Shown here: piece after piece, positions 8,087-15,124 of the stretch
Layout of the letters: each line of letters opens with the position of its first letter
Position numbering within the stretch: the first letter of the stretch is position 1
Source of the DNA: Mesorhizobium sp. CAU 1732
GTDB lineage: Bacteria > Pseudomonadota > Alphaproteobacteria > Rhizobiales > Rhizobiaceae
NCBI RefSeq assembly: GCF_039888675.1
Contig: NZ_JBDQQR010000001.1
Coordinates: 2,604,001 to 2,668,000 of the forward strand
Length of the DNA stretch: 64,000 nucleotides
Direction of reading: 5' to 3'
The notes under the pieces: generated by a model
The model's input: only the letters and a program-made list of their open reading frames with translations
Databases searched by the model: none
What the model was told of the DNA's origin: nothing
Made by a program: the position numbers and the translations under genes

Positions 8087-9217
8087 TCAGGCCGCCTTGT
8101 CGGCGGCAGTCCTGTCCATGACGAGGTCGTAGCGCGTGAAAGTTCGGTTGACAGCTGGCAACGGCGCAATCTCCATCACGCCCTGCGCGGTGTTCATGAC
8201 GATCATGGCGACGGTGGCCGAGAGATTGCCGCCTTCCTTGCGCAGCGGCGGACGGCAGACGCAGAACGGCGTCGCGAAATCGTCGAACAGCGACGCCTTG
8301 AGGTCGTCCGTGGTTACATCGCCGCGGCGCGCCTCCAGAATCTTACGCACCCGCGCGTCGCGATAGAGGCTGTCGGGAACCTCGCCGAGGCCGGTTTCCC
8401 TGAGCTTCGACAGCGCGACCGCGCTCTGCCAGTGATTGGCGTGCACGATCATTCCATTGTGCGGGTGCAGGGCGAACGCCTCGTCCGGCGCGCATTCGAG
8501 ATCGACCGCATAGCCTTCGGCCGTGCTGAGCATCATGTTGTTCGAGCCGGACTTCGGCGTCACCGCAACCACGCGCAGCGCCAGGGCGAAGTGCTTCGCC
8601 TCCAGCGCCTTGCGCCGGATGAAGGGCAGCGGGATGCCAAGCTCGCGGTAGTCGCGATCCGATTCCAGATAATTGGCTGTAATGCCGATCCCGGCGGAAT
8701 TGAACCCGCTGCGCGCAAGCCCGCCGGCCTCGGTGAAGGTCAACACGTCCGGGCCCTCGTCACGCAAGATGCGCAGCACGATGGACGTCTCGGCGCATTC
8801 CGCCTTCCAGTCCCAGTTCTGTCCGTGAATCAGTTCGCCGTCGCGCGTTTCCTCGGGCATCACGACAGCGCCGGTGCACCCGTCAGGCTCGTCGTCGGCA
8901 ATGCCCTTTTCACGACGGGCGAGTTGCAGGACTTCCGTCCGCGCGTTGACCAGCATGATCGACGAAAAGTCGAGTCCCGCGCCCTCGGCTATGCCCTCCA
9001 TCTCGTCGACGAGGTCCGGCGCCCATGCCTTCAGCGTCGGCGCGAAGGTCGCGGTAAAGCGATCGATATCAGCTTTTCCATAGCCCAGGCGATCGAGATT
9101 TCCAGCGTAGAGATCGACGGAGCCCGCGATACGCGCCTTGGCCTGCTCGCCATAGGACTGCCCCCTTTGACGTGGCGCGCCACTGACTTCAACGAGCGGA
9201 AATGGCTGGACAGTCAT
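8087..9217 (-). CDS. C45-family (acyl-CoA:6-APA acyltransferase-like) hydrolase
   Basis: 376 residues, clearer C45-family member than its paralogue at 1947. It has the N-terminal GAPRQRGQSYGEQ segment, the DGCTGAVVMPE block near residue 112 with the Gly-Cys junction expected for autocatalytic activation, then GQNWDWK near residue 132 and GIGITANYL near residue 175. In the characterised enzymes the freed Cys is the nucleophile that removes or transfers an acyl group from an amide. It is the first gene of the leftward operon that continues into the peptide-type permeases, so it probably deacylates the imported compound. The intergenic region to the divergent regulator at 9355 holds a palindrome. 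Confidence 0.8.
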   Translation of the reverse strand: MTVQPFPLVEVSGAPRQRGQSYGEQAKARIAGSVDLYAGNLDRLGYGKADIDRFTATFAPTLKAWAPDLVDEMEGIAEGAGLDFSSIMLVNARTEVLQLARREKGIADDEPDGCTGAVVMPEETRDGELIHGQNWDWKAECAETSIVLRILRDEGPDVLTFTEAGGLARSGFNSAGIGITANYLESDRDYRELGIPLPFIRRKALEAKHFALALRVVAVTPKSGSNNMMLSTAEGYAVDLECAPDEAFALHPHNGMIVHANHWQSAVALSKLRETGLGEVPDSLYRDARVRKILEARRGDVTTDDLKASLFDDFATPFCVCRPPLRKEGGNLSATVAMIVMNTAQGVMEIAPLPAVNRTFTRYDLVMDRTAADKAA

Positions 9218-9241
9218 GAAACGAGGACCCCGAAGTCGATC

Positions 9242-9258
9242 TTATCGAGGCACGATAA
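9242..9258. promoter_or_regulatory. candidate operator TTATCG-N5-CGATAA
   Basis: Perfect inverted repeat with 6-bp arms (TTATCGAGGCACGATAA), 25 bases upstream of the hydrolase start at 9217. An extra CGATAA half-site lies at 9291-9296. It sits in the divergent gap next to the GntR gene, the usual place for such a regulator to bind. Binding is inferred only. Confidence 0.5.
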
Positions 9259-9303
9259 TGCATTTTGCTGGAATGAAAAGCATAAATTTTCGATAAACAG
9301 GGC

Positions 9304-9333
9304 TTATGCAGTTACTTCGCCCTGGGTTATAAT
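9304..9333 (+). promoter_or_regulatory. candidate promoter of the GntR gene
   Basis: A perfect -10 box TATAAT lies at 9328-9333, with a weak TTATGC -35 at 9304-9309 (18-base spacer). Transcription would begin near 9340. This leaves the ATG at 9343 essentially leaderless and supports ATG 9355, which has GGGGAGG just upstream, as the start of the regulator. Confidence 0.45.
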
Positions 9334-9354
9334 GCGTCAGCGATGGGGAGGCCT

Positions 9355-10272
9355 ATGGACGCACGATTGGACCCGGAGACCGGACGAACCGAGGGCGCGA
9401 GCGCATTGCAGATCGATCTCGCGCGCAGGATTCTGGAGCGCCTGATCGATCAGGCGGCAAGCATCGGCGCGCGGGTTTCCGCGCCGGAACTGGCGCGCGC
9501 CTTCGGCGTCTCGCGCTCTCCGATCAGTGCCGCGCTCGATCTTCTGACCGAGCAAGGCATTCTGGCGCCAATGGCGACGCGTGGCCTGCAGGTCGCGGTG
9601 GACGTGGCCGATATCGATCCGCACGTCCTGCTCCCGAACTCGCCCGTCGAGGAACTCTATCGCACGATGATGCGCGAGCGTGCGCAAGGTGTTCTGCCGC
9701 AGGAGGTGTCGGAGGCCGAGTTGATGCCGCGCTACGGCATATCGCGCGGACTGGTTCGCAAGCTCCTGCTGCGCTTCGCTGCGGAAGGGCTTGTGCAGCG
9801 CCTGCCGGGCCATGGCTGGCGCTTCGTCGATTCGCTCGAGGGCGAAGACGCCTATCGCGAAAGCTACGAGTTCCGCATCGCGATCGAGTGTGCGGCGCTC
9901 AAATCGGCCCGCTTCCATGCCGACGAAAAGCAGCTTCTGCCGGTGCGGCGGGCGCATGAGCGCATTTTGAGCGATCGGGGGGCGAACACGGCCGGCGACG
10001 AGTGGTTTCGCGTCAATGCCGCCTTCCACGAGAACCTCGCCGCCTGCTCGGGAAACCGGTTTTTGACGGAGGCTGTCCGTCAGCAGAACAATCTGCGCCG
10101 GATGCAGGAGTCCGCCGCCTTCAAGGAACTGCCCGCCGACCGTATTGAGCAATCCTGCCGCGAGCATCTTGCGATCCTTGACGCGGTTGAAACAGGCGAC
10201 ATCGATTGGGCGGAAGCTCTGCTGCGCCAGCATCTGCGACAGGCCGCCGATTTCAGCCTGCCGCATGGCTGA
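9355..10272 (+). CDS. GntR/FCD regulator with two winged-helix domains
   Basis: 305 residues. Unlike ordinary FadR/FCD proteins (about 230 residues) it has two consecutive helix-turn-helix segments: one near residues 40-75 (SAPELARAFGVSRSPISAAL) and one near residues 120-160 (SEAELMPRYGISRGLVRKLL). An FCD-type all-helical ligand domain follows, from about residue 165 (AYRESYEFRIAIECAAL) to the end. The start is 9355 or 9343. The gene is divergent from the C45-hydrolase/ABC operon, so it probably controls that operon in response to the imported compound or its product. Confidence 0.85.
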   Translation: MDARLDPETGRTEGASALQIDLARRILERLIDQAASIGARVSAPELARAFGVSRSPISAALDLLTEQGILAPMATRGLQVAVDVADIDPHVLLPNSPVEELYRTMMRERAQGVLPQEVSEAELMPRYGISRGLVRKLLLRFAAEGLVQRLPGHGWRFVDSLEGEDAYRESYEFRIAIECAALKSARFHADEKQLLPVRRAHERILSDRGANTAGDEWFRVNAAFHENLAACSGNRFLTEAVRQQNNLRRMQESAAFKELPADRIEQSCREHLAILDAVETGDIDWAEALLRQHLRQAADFSLPHG

Positions 10273-10348
10273 GCGCGAACAAGCTCCGCGCCGTGTTCCG
10301 TGGGGCCTGTTCGATCAGATTTTACAGCCGCCGTCGATCACGCGGTGA

Positions 10349-10370
10349 GCCCGCCGGTACTCCGGCGGGC
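10349..10370. terminator. hairpin between convergent genes
   Basis: Perfect 9-bp stem GCCCGCCGG / CCGGCGGGC with a TACT tetraloop in the gap between the GntR gene and the convergent cyclase gene. No T-run follows on either strand, so it may block or pause RNA polymerase from both sides without being a classical intrinsic terminator. Confidence 0.55.
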
Positions 10371-10399
10371 GAGGTCTGACTGCCCCTGGCCGGGTTTCG

Positions 10400-11188
10400 T
10401 TACGCGGGCGTCAGCGCCAGAGCGCGAACGGGACTTCCCGTGCCGTCGACGATCTTGAGCGGTGCCACGATCAGGATGGCGCCTTTGGCGGGCAATCTGT
10501 CGAGATTGCAAAGGCTCGCAAGGCCGTACCGATTGGCCTTGTGCATCAGGTTGTGAGCCGGGAACGGAGGCTCCATGCCGCCTGCCGCGCCCGCGTCGGT
10601 GCCGATGCACTGGGTGCCCCAGCCGATCGCACCGCGCTCGAGGATGTATTCGATGCAATCAACGGTCGGTCCCGGCGAGTGCGGCCCGGCCTCGTCCGCA
10701 TTGAGGAACTCGTCTTGCGAATGGTTGCGGCGGTCCCAATCCGTGCGCATGACCACCCATTCGCCCTTGCCGATGGCGCCGTGCTCGCCTTCCCATGCCC
10801 TGACGGCATCGGCCGTCAGAAGGAAGTCGGGGTCGCCCGCCGCTTCCTTCGAGCAGTCGATCACGTTGACCGGGGCGACGAAGTTGCTGACGGGGATGGT
10901 GTCGGTGCCGCCATCCGCGTGATCCTTGCCGGTAATCCAGTGCTGCGGCGCATCGAAATGCGTGCCGGAATGCTCGCCCAGCTTCAGCCAGTTCCACGCC
11001 CAGAACGGGCCCTTGTCGTCATAGGCCGAGATTTTGTGGATCTCGATCTTCGGCGTGTCGACGGCGAACTCCGGCGGCAGCTTCAACAGCGGCGTGTCCG
11101 GCCCCAGCGGCGCGGACAGGTCGACGACCTCTATCTGTCCGGACAGCAACATCTGCGCCAGATCGGAAAGCATTTTGGATGAGCTCAT
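10400..11188 (-). CDS. cyclase-family hydrolase (kynurenine-formamidase-like)
   Basis: 262 residues with the metal-binding signature of the cyclase superfamily, HSGTHFDAPQHW, near residue 74. Members hydrolyse amides, formamides or esters (bacterial kynurenine formamidase KynB, isatin hydrolase). It is longer than KynB (about 210 residues), so it is not confidently that enzyme. It is the last gene of the minus-strand operon with an amino-acid binding protein, a permease and a kynureninase-like enzyme. That pairing suggests sequential breakdown of an N-acylated aromatic amino acid or analogue. No gene symbol is assigned. Confidence 0.8.
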   Translation of the reverse strand: MSSSKMLSDLAQMLLSGQIEVVDLSAPLGPDTPLLKLPPEFAVDTPKIEIHKISAYDDKGPFWAWNWLKLGEHSGTHFDAPQHWITGKDHADGGTDTIPVSNFVAPVNVIDCSKEAAGDPDFLLTADAVRAWEGEHGAIGKGEWVVMRTDWDRRNHSQDEFLNADEAGPHSPGPTVDCIEYILERGAIGWGTQCIGTDAGAAGGMEPPFPAHNLMHKANRYGLASLCNLDRLPAKGAILIVAPLKIVDGTGSPVRALALTPA

Positions 11189-11228
11189 TTTGTCCTCTTC
11201 GAGTTTGATGTTCCCGTTTGTATTTCCC

Positions 11229-12374
11229 TTATCGGGCTTTCTTCAGCTCGGCTCCCAGGGTCTCGAAAAGACGCGCGACGCACTCCTGGCCAGTGACGAC
11301 GCCGGGAGACAGGCGCAGCGTACGGCCCCGGCAGTCGGCATAGAGCTGCTGGTTTCTCAGCGTGTCGATCAGGATCGTCGGGTCGAGCGTTTCGGGAAGC
11401 CGCACCATGACGCTTCCGCCGCGCTGGCTCTCCTCGCGCGGGCTCACCAGTTCGAGCCCCAGCATATCGGCCTGCGCGATGATGCGATCTGCCAGATCGC
11501 GATTGTGGGCAAGCAGTTCCGTTGCGTCCTGCGCCGCATGCCATTCCAGGGCTGCAAGAGATCCGACGCACGCAACCACCGACGGCGTGCCGTGGTCGAA
11601 ACGCCGTGCGTCAGGGGCGTAGGAGAAACCGTCGAGATCCCATGAGAAGGGATTTTCCTGGCTGAACCAGCCGCGAAGTTCGGGACTGCATGTCTCGAGC
11701 AAGGCTTGGTCGACGTGCAGAATGCCCGCTCCGGGAGTGCCGCAGAGCCATTTGAGCGAGGTCGAGACCGTGAAGTCGACCTGCGGGTTCTGAACGTCGA
11801 ACGGAAAGAGGCCGGCGCCCTGCGTGATGTCGATGCCGACGAGCGTGTCGCGCGAGCGGCCATGCGCAAGTAGGGCCTCGTGGTCGCATCGATGCGACGT
11901 CGTCGATGTTACCCATGTGAGCAGCGCGACGCCGACATCCTGGCCCCAGTGGTCGACGAAATCCTCGTCACGCACCCAATGTTCACCCTGCCGGACCGGC
12001 ACGGTGCAAAGTTCGAAATCGTGACGCTCGGCCAGTCCCGCCAGCAGGAAATGCAGGCTGGGGAAACAATCGGCGCCGACTAGCAGCTTGCGTCCCGCCA
12101 GATGCCGCTTCGGCAGCGACCGGATCAGGCTGTAGAGGGCGGTCGTTACATTTTCGGCCGCAGTCAGCGTGCCGGCCGGAGCGTTTACCAGTTGCGTCCA
12201 ACGGTCGATGAAGGCTTGGCGTGAGGCAAGGGCGGCCGGCCATTGCCCGTCGTCAAAACGCCCCCAGCTCTCGCTGAACGCCGAAAAAGCCCGCGCCATA
12301 TCCTCCGACTTGCCGGGGTACTGACCGATCGAATGATAAAGAAAATAGCCGGTTTGTACGTCTGATCGGGTCAT
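11229..12374 (-). CDS. class V aminotransferase-fold enzyme, kynureninase-like
   Basis: 381 residues, PLP-dependent fold type I. The cofactor Lys is in DFTVSTSLKWLCGTPG near residue 210, with the PLP-contacting Asp in VGIDITQGAG near residue 180. The downstream pattern RGWFSQ...RRFDHGTPSV resembles the kynureninase GWF...F..GT region. Kynureninases split the side chain of kynurenine to give Ala and anthranilate; other relatives are cysteine-desulfurase-like or epimerase-like. It lies 40 bases upstream of the cyclase and 16 bases downstream of the permease in one operon. The substrate is unproven. Confidence 0.75.
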   Translation of the reverse strand: MTRSDVQTGYFLYHSIGQYPGKSEDMARAFSAFSESWGRFDDGQWPAALASRQAFIDRWTQLVNAPAGTLTAAENVTTALYSLIRSLPKRHLAGRKLLVGADCFPSLHFLLAGLAERHDFELCTVPVRQGEHWVRDEDFVDHWGQDVGVALLTWVTSTTSHRCDHEALLAHGRSRDTLVGIDITQGAGLFPFDVQNPQVDFTVSTSLKWLCGTPGAGILHVDQALLETCSPELRGWFSQENPFSWDLDGFSYAPDARRFDHGTPSVVACVGSLAALEWHAAQDATELLAHNRDLADRIIAQADMLGLELVSPREESQRGGSVMVRLPETLDPTILIDTLRNQQLYADCRGRTLRLSPGVVTGQECVARLFETLGAELKKAR

Positions 12375-12389
12375 GCCTGCTGGTGCGTC

Positions 12390-13067
12390 CTAGCGCGTGA
12401 TCATGGCGGCCTTGCCGCGTTCTTCGAGATGGTTGACCAGCCGCACGAGCGGCCAGAGGAAAGCGAGGTAGATCAGGGCGGCACCGATCAAAGGCGTGGG
12501 ATTTGCCATCAGGGCCTGGGCGTCGGTCGCCTGCTTTAGGAGATCGGGCATGGCAACGACCGAGGCGAGGGCGGTATCCTTGTAGATCGACACGCAATTG
12601 CTGGTCAGTGGCGGAATGACGACCTGCAGAGCTTGGGGAAGGATCACCTTTCGCATCGCGCTCCAGAACGGCAGGCCCAGCGCCGCCGACGCCTCGAACT
12701 GGCCTTTGGGGATGCTTTCGATGCCCGCCCTGCAAACCTCGGCCGTGAAGGCCGCGAGCACCATCGAGAGCGCCAGCGTGGCCGAGGTGAAGGACGAGAA
12801 CCGGATGCCTACGAAAGGGAGGGCATAGTAGATGAGGATCAGAAGGACGAGGATCGGCATCGCGCGCAGCACGTCGATATAGACGATCGCCAGCAGTCTG
12901 ACGGGTCTGGGCGCATAAAGGCGCGCCAGACAGATGAGAATGCCGGCGACGCCGCCAAAGACGATGCTGGCGCTGCCGAGCAGGATCGTGTTCCAGACCC
13001 CGCGCAAAAGCATGGGGAAGGCGCGGACGAGGACGTCCCAGTTGAAGAATGTATCGACGAGTTCCAT
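12390..13067 (-). CDS. amino-acid ABC transporter permease (HisM/GlnP type)
   Basis: 225-residue membrane protein of the polar amino-acid permease family. It has RGVWNTILLGSASIVFGG near the N-terminus and the cytoplasmic EASAALGLPFWSAMRKVILP loop near residue 135. I chose the ATG at 13067 (MELVDTFFNW) over the longer in-frame start because family members begin close to this point. Only one permease gene and no ATPase occur in this operon, so it must form a homodimer or borrow subunits; the GlnQ-like ATPase at 16305 is the nearest candidate. Confidence 0.9.
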   Translation of the reverse strand: MELVDTFFNWDVLVRAFPMLLRGVWNTILLGSASIVFGGVAGILICLARLYAPRPVRLLAIVYIDVLRAMPILVLLILIYYALPFVGIRFSSFTSATLALSMVLAAFTAEVCRAGIESIPKGQFEASAALGLPFWSAMRKVILPQALQVVIPPLTSNCVSIYKDTALASVVAMPDLLKQATDAQALMANPTPLIGAALIYLAFLWPLVRLVNHLEERGKAAMITR

Positions 13068-13128
13068 TCGGCAGGATCGCAAGGCAGGAGAACGACCGAA
13101 GACGGCCGGCAGGCGCTGTAAGCCAGGA

Positions 13129-13920
13129 TTACTCGGGCTGCGGAACGGGCATCGTCGTCACCGTGCTGGTGCCCGCCTCGGGTGCGACGCCGAACCATTT
13201 CTCGTGAATCTGCGCCATGGTGCCGTCTTCCTTCATGGCCGAGACGGCGTCGTTCGCCCGTTCCAGCAAAGGATGATCCTTGCGCGTCATCATCGCGAAA
13301 CGCTCGCCGGTCGGAATTCGCACGAGGATCTTGAGACCAGGCATCTGCGTCATCGCGTATTGGAAGCCCGCTATCTCTCCGGCGCCGCCATCAACACGAC
13401 CGTTTCGCACGTCGAGAAGAAGGTCCTGCTGGGCGTTGTAGCTGCGGATTTCGGCGATGCCCAGTTCGTCCCTGTTCGCATTGGCCCATGCTTCGCCAGT
13501 CGTCCCCGCAACGACGCCGATGACCTTGCCATCGAGCATGTCGAGGCTGTCGATATCGGATTCCTCCCGGCCGACAACCGTGCCGTCGCTGTCGTAGTAG
13601 GGCTGTGTGAAAGACTGATTTTGCAGGCGTTCATTGGTGATGGAGATCGAAGAGACGGCAAAGTCGATCCGCCCTGAACTGGTCGCCGCGAACAAAGCCT
13701 GGAATCCCATGTCTTGCAATTCGACGTCCATGCCCAGGCGTTCGGCAACCCCGCGCGCGACATCGACCTCAAACCCCTCGAAAGCGCCGGTTTCCGTCTT
13801 GAACTCCCACGGCGGGTTGGACGGATAGGCGCCCACGGTCATGGTTTCGGCGAACGCATGGGACGCCACCGAAAAGGTGGCGATCAACGCCGCAGCAGCA
13901 ATCGAACGTCTGAATGACAT
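13129..13920 (-). CDS. amino-acid ABC transporter binding protein, family 3
   Basis: 263 residues. The signal peptide MSFRRSIAAAALIATFSVAS ends in HAFA|ET. The mature chain shows the family-3 pattern: VGAYPSNPPWEF, FEGFEVDVARGVAERLGM and GRIDFAVSSISITNERL. It is the first gene of the leftward operon with a permease, kynureninase-like enzyme and cyclase, and it faces a divergent GntR regulator. Ligands of the family are polar or aromatic amino acids and opines; the downstream enzymes make an aromatic amino-acid derivative plausible. Confidence 0.92.
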   Translation of the reverse strand: MSFRRSIAAAALIATFSVASHAFAETMTVGAYPSNPPWEFKTETGAFEGFEVDVARGVAERLGMDVELQDMGFQALFAATSSGRIDFAVSSISITNERLQNQSFTQPYYDSDGTVVGREESDIDSLDMLDGKVIGVVAGTTGEAWANANRDELGIAEIRSYNAQQDLLLDVRNGRVDGGAGEIAGFQYAMTQMPGLKILVRIPTGERFAMMTRKDHPLLERANDAVSAMKEDGTMAQIHEKWFGVAPEAGTSTVTTMPVPQPE

Positions 13921-14230
13921 GTCTGAACCCCCTTATGCAGCGATCGGAATCTGCTGCCGCAGAATTTTTCGGAAGAGCGTTTCTCGCTCTTTTCCAACCT
14001 GTTCACCCACTCGAAAAATGCAAATGAATGCATTACGATCACTTGATCATAGAACTCGGATAAGATCAATCAGGGGGTAGGTCAGGATGCTGGCGGCCAT
14101 GCGGAGTGCGCCGCAAGACGGGTGCGCAAAGGGAACCTGATATCCGGCGGCGTGATCGGATTGATGATACAGGCATCAGAAAATAAGGTGCGGGTCGGCG
14201 CAGCTTGCAAAGGGGCGGTAGAGGTCTGGT
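13921..14230. promoter_or_regulatory. divergent regulatory region with two palindromes
   Basis: This 310-base gap lies between the amino-acid binding-protein gene (left) and the GntR gene (right). It holds AATGCA-N6-TGCATT at 14017-14034 and GATCA-CT-TGATC at 14037-14048, with a further GATCAA at 14064-14069. The GATC-centred element resembles TTTGATCAAA at 14996-15005. The region probably carries both promoters and the binding sites of the adjacent regulator. I see no gene in it. Confidence 0.5.
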
Positions 14231-14938
14231 ATGAAGATCGGGAATGTTCAGGGCTTCGACAGCCTTCGCATAGAGCCGCGGGCTCCGCGCCAGACGATTC
14301 AGGAGGTCGTCTATCAGCGGTTGAGCTACGCCCTGATGGCCGGGCGGTTCGACCCCGGACAAACGCTGACCATTTCCTATCTCGCGGACCTGTTTGGCAC
14401 GAGCCATATGCCGGTGCGTGAGGCGTTGCGGCGTCTGGCGGCGGAAAAGGCGCTTCAGACGACGCCGTCGGGTTCTTCGATCGTTCCGTTCGTCAATCGC
14501 GCGATGCTCGACGATCTGTGCGATGCGCGCTGCGTGGTGGAGGGGCACGCCGCGGCGCGCGCGATCGACAAGATCGACCCGCCATTGCTTCGCACGCTCG
14601 AGCACAATCTTGCCGACCATGCGGCGGCAGGAGCCGAAGAGCAGATCGAGACGATGTTGCAGAAGAACCAGGAGTTCCATTTCCTGATCTACGGCGCGTC
14701 CGGATCCGAAACGATGCTGCAATTGATCGAGGCACTTTGGCTGCGCTTCGGGCCATATCTGCGTATGCTCAGCAAGCACCTCAAGACCCATGGCGGAAAC
14801 AAGGCCGAGTATACCGAGCATCACCGCGACATGATCCTGGCGATCAGGGCGCGGGATGCTGATGCATTACGCGCGCATATCGTCGCCGATATCGATGCGA
14901 CGCGCGAACTTCTGCGCACGCTTTGCCCTGCCGACTGA
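14231..14938 (+). CDS. GntR family regulator, FCD type
   Basis: 235 residues. N-terminal winged helix: IQEVVYQRLSYALMAGRFDPG, then LADLFGTSHMPVREALRRL around residues 40-75. FCD ligand domain from about residue 95 (LCDARCVVEGHAAARAI; QEFHFLIYGASGS; EHHRDMILAIRARDADAL). The start has GAGG six bases upstream. It is divergent from the kynureninase-like/ABC operon and upstream of the aminotransferase at 15125, so it could control both; GATC-centred palindromes occur in both promoter regions. Confidence 0.9.
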   Translation: MKIGNVQGFDSLRIEPRAPRQTIQEVVYQRLSYALMAGRFDPGQTLTISYLADLFGTSHMPVREALRRLAAEKALQTTPSGSSIVPFVNRAMLDDLCDARCVVEGHAAARAIDKIDPPLLRTLEHNLADHAAAGAEEQIETMLQKNQEFHFLIYGASGSETMLQLIEALWLRFGPYLRMLSKHLKTHGGNKAEYTEHHRDMILAIRARDADALRAHIVADIDATRELLRTLCPAD

Positions 14939-14995
14939 GCAAGGCCGGTTGTCTTCGTGAGCCGGAGAACGAGAGCGGCTTGCTGCGGTTGATTG

Positions 14996-15005
14996 TTTGA
15001 TCAAA
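14996..15005. promoter_or_regulatory. candidate operator TTTGATCAAA
   Basis: Perfect 10-bp palindrome between the GntR gene and the aminotransferase gene, 119 bases before the latter's start. Its core matches the TGATC elements at 14037-14048. Proposed second site of the same regulator. Confidence 0.4.
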
Positions 15006-15124
15006 TGCTCATAGGGTGGAGTCGGTCGACATCGCCGCCGGTCGTTTTGCGGTGCCTTACTGTTTCTCGTCACGGGGAAGCGCATGGGTGTGTGATGCGA
15101 ACCAACGCATGAAGGGGGTCAAGC

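Noticed and set aside
10400..12374. Assigning kynB and kynU to the cyclase and PLP genes
   Set aside because: The cyclase is longer than KynB, and the PLP enzyme could belong to other class V branches; motifs alone do not prove the substrate.
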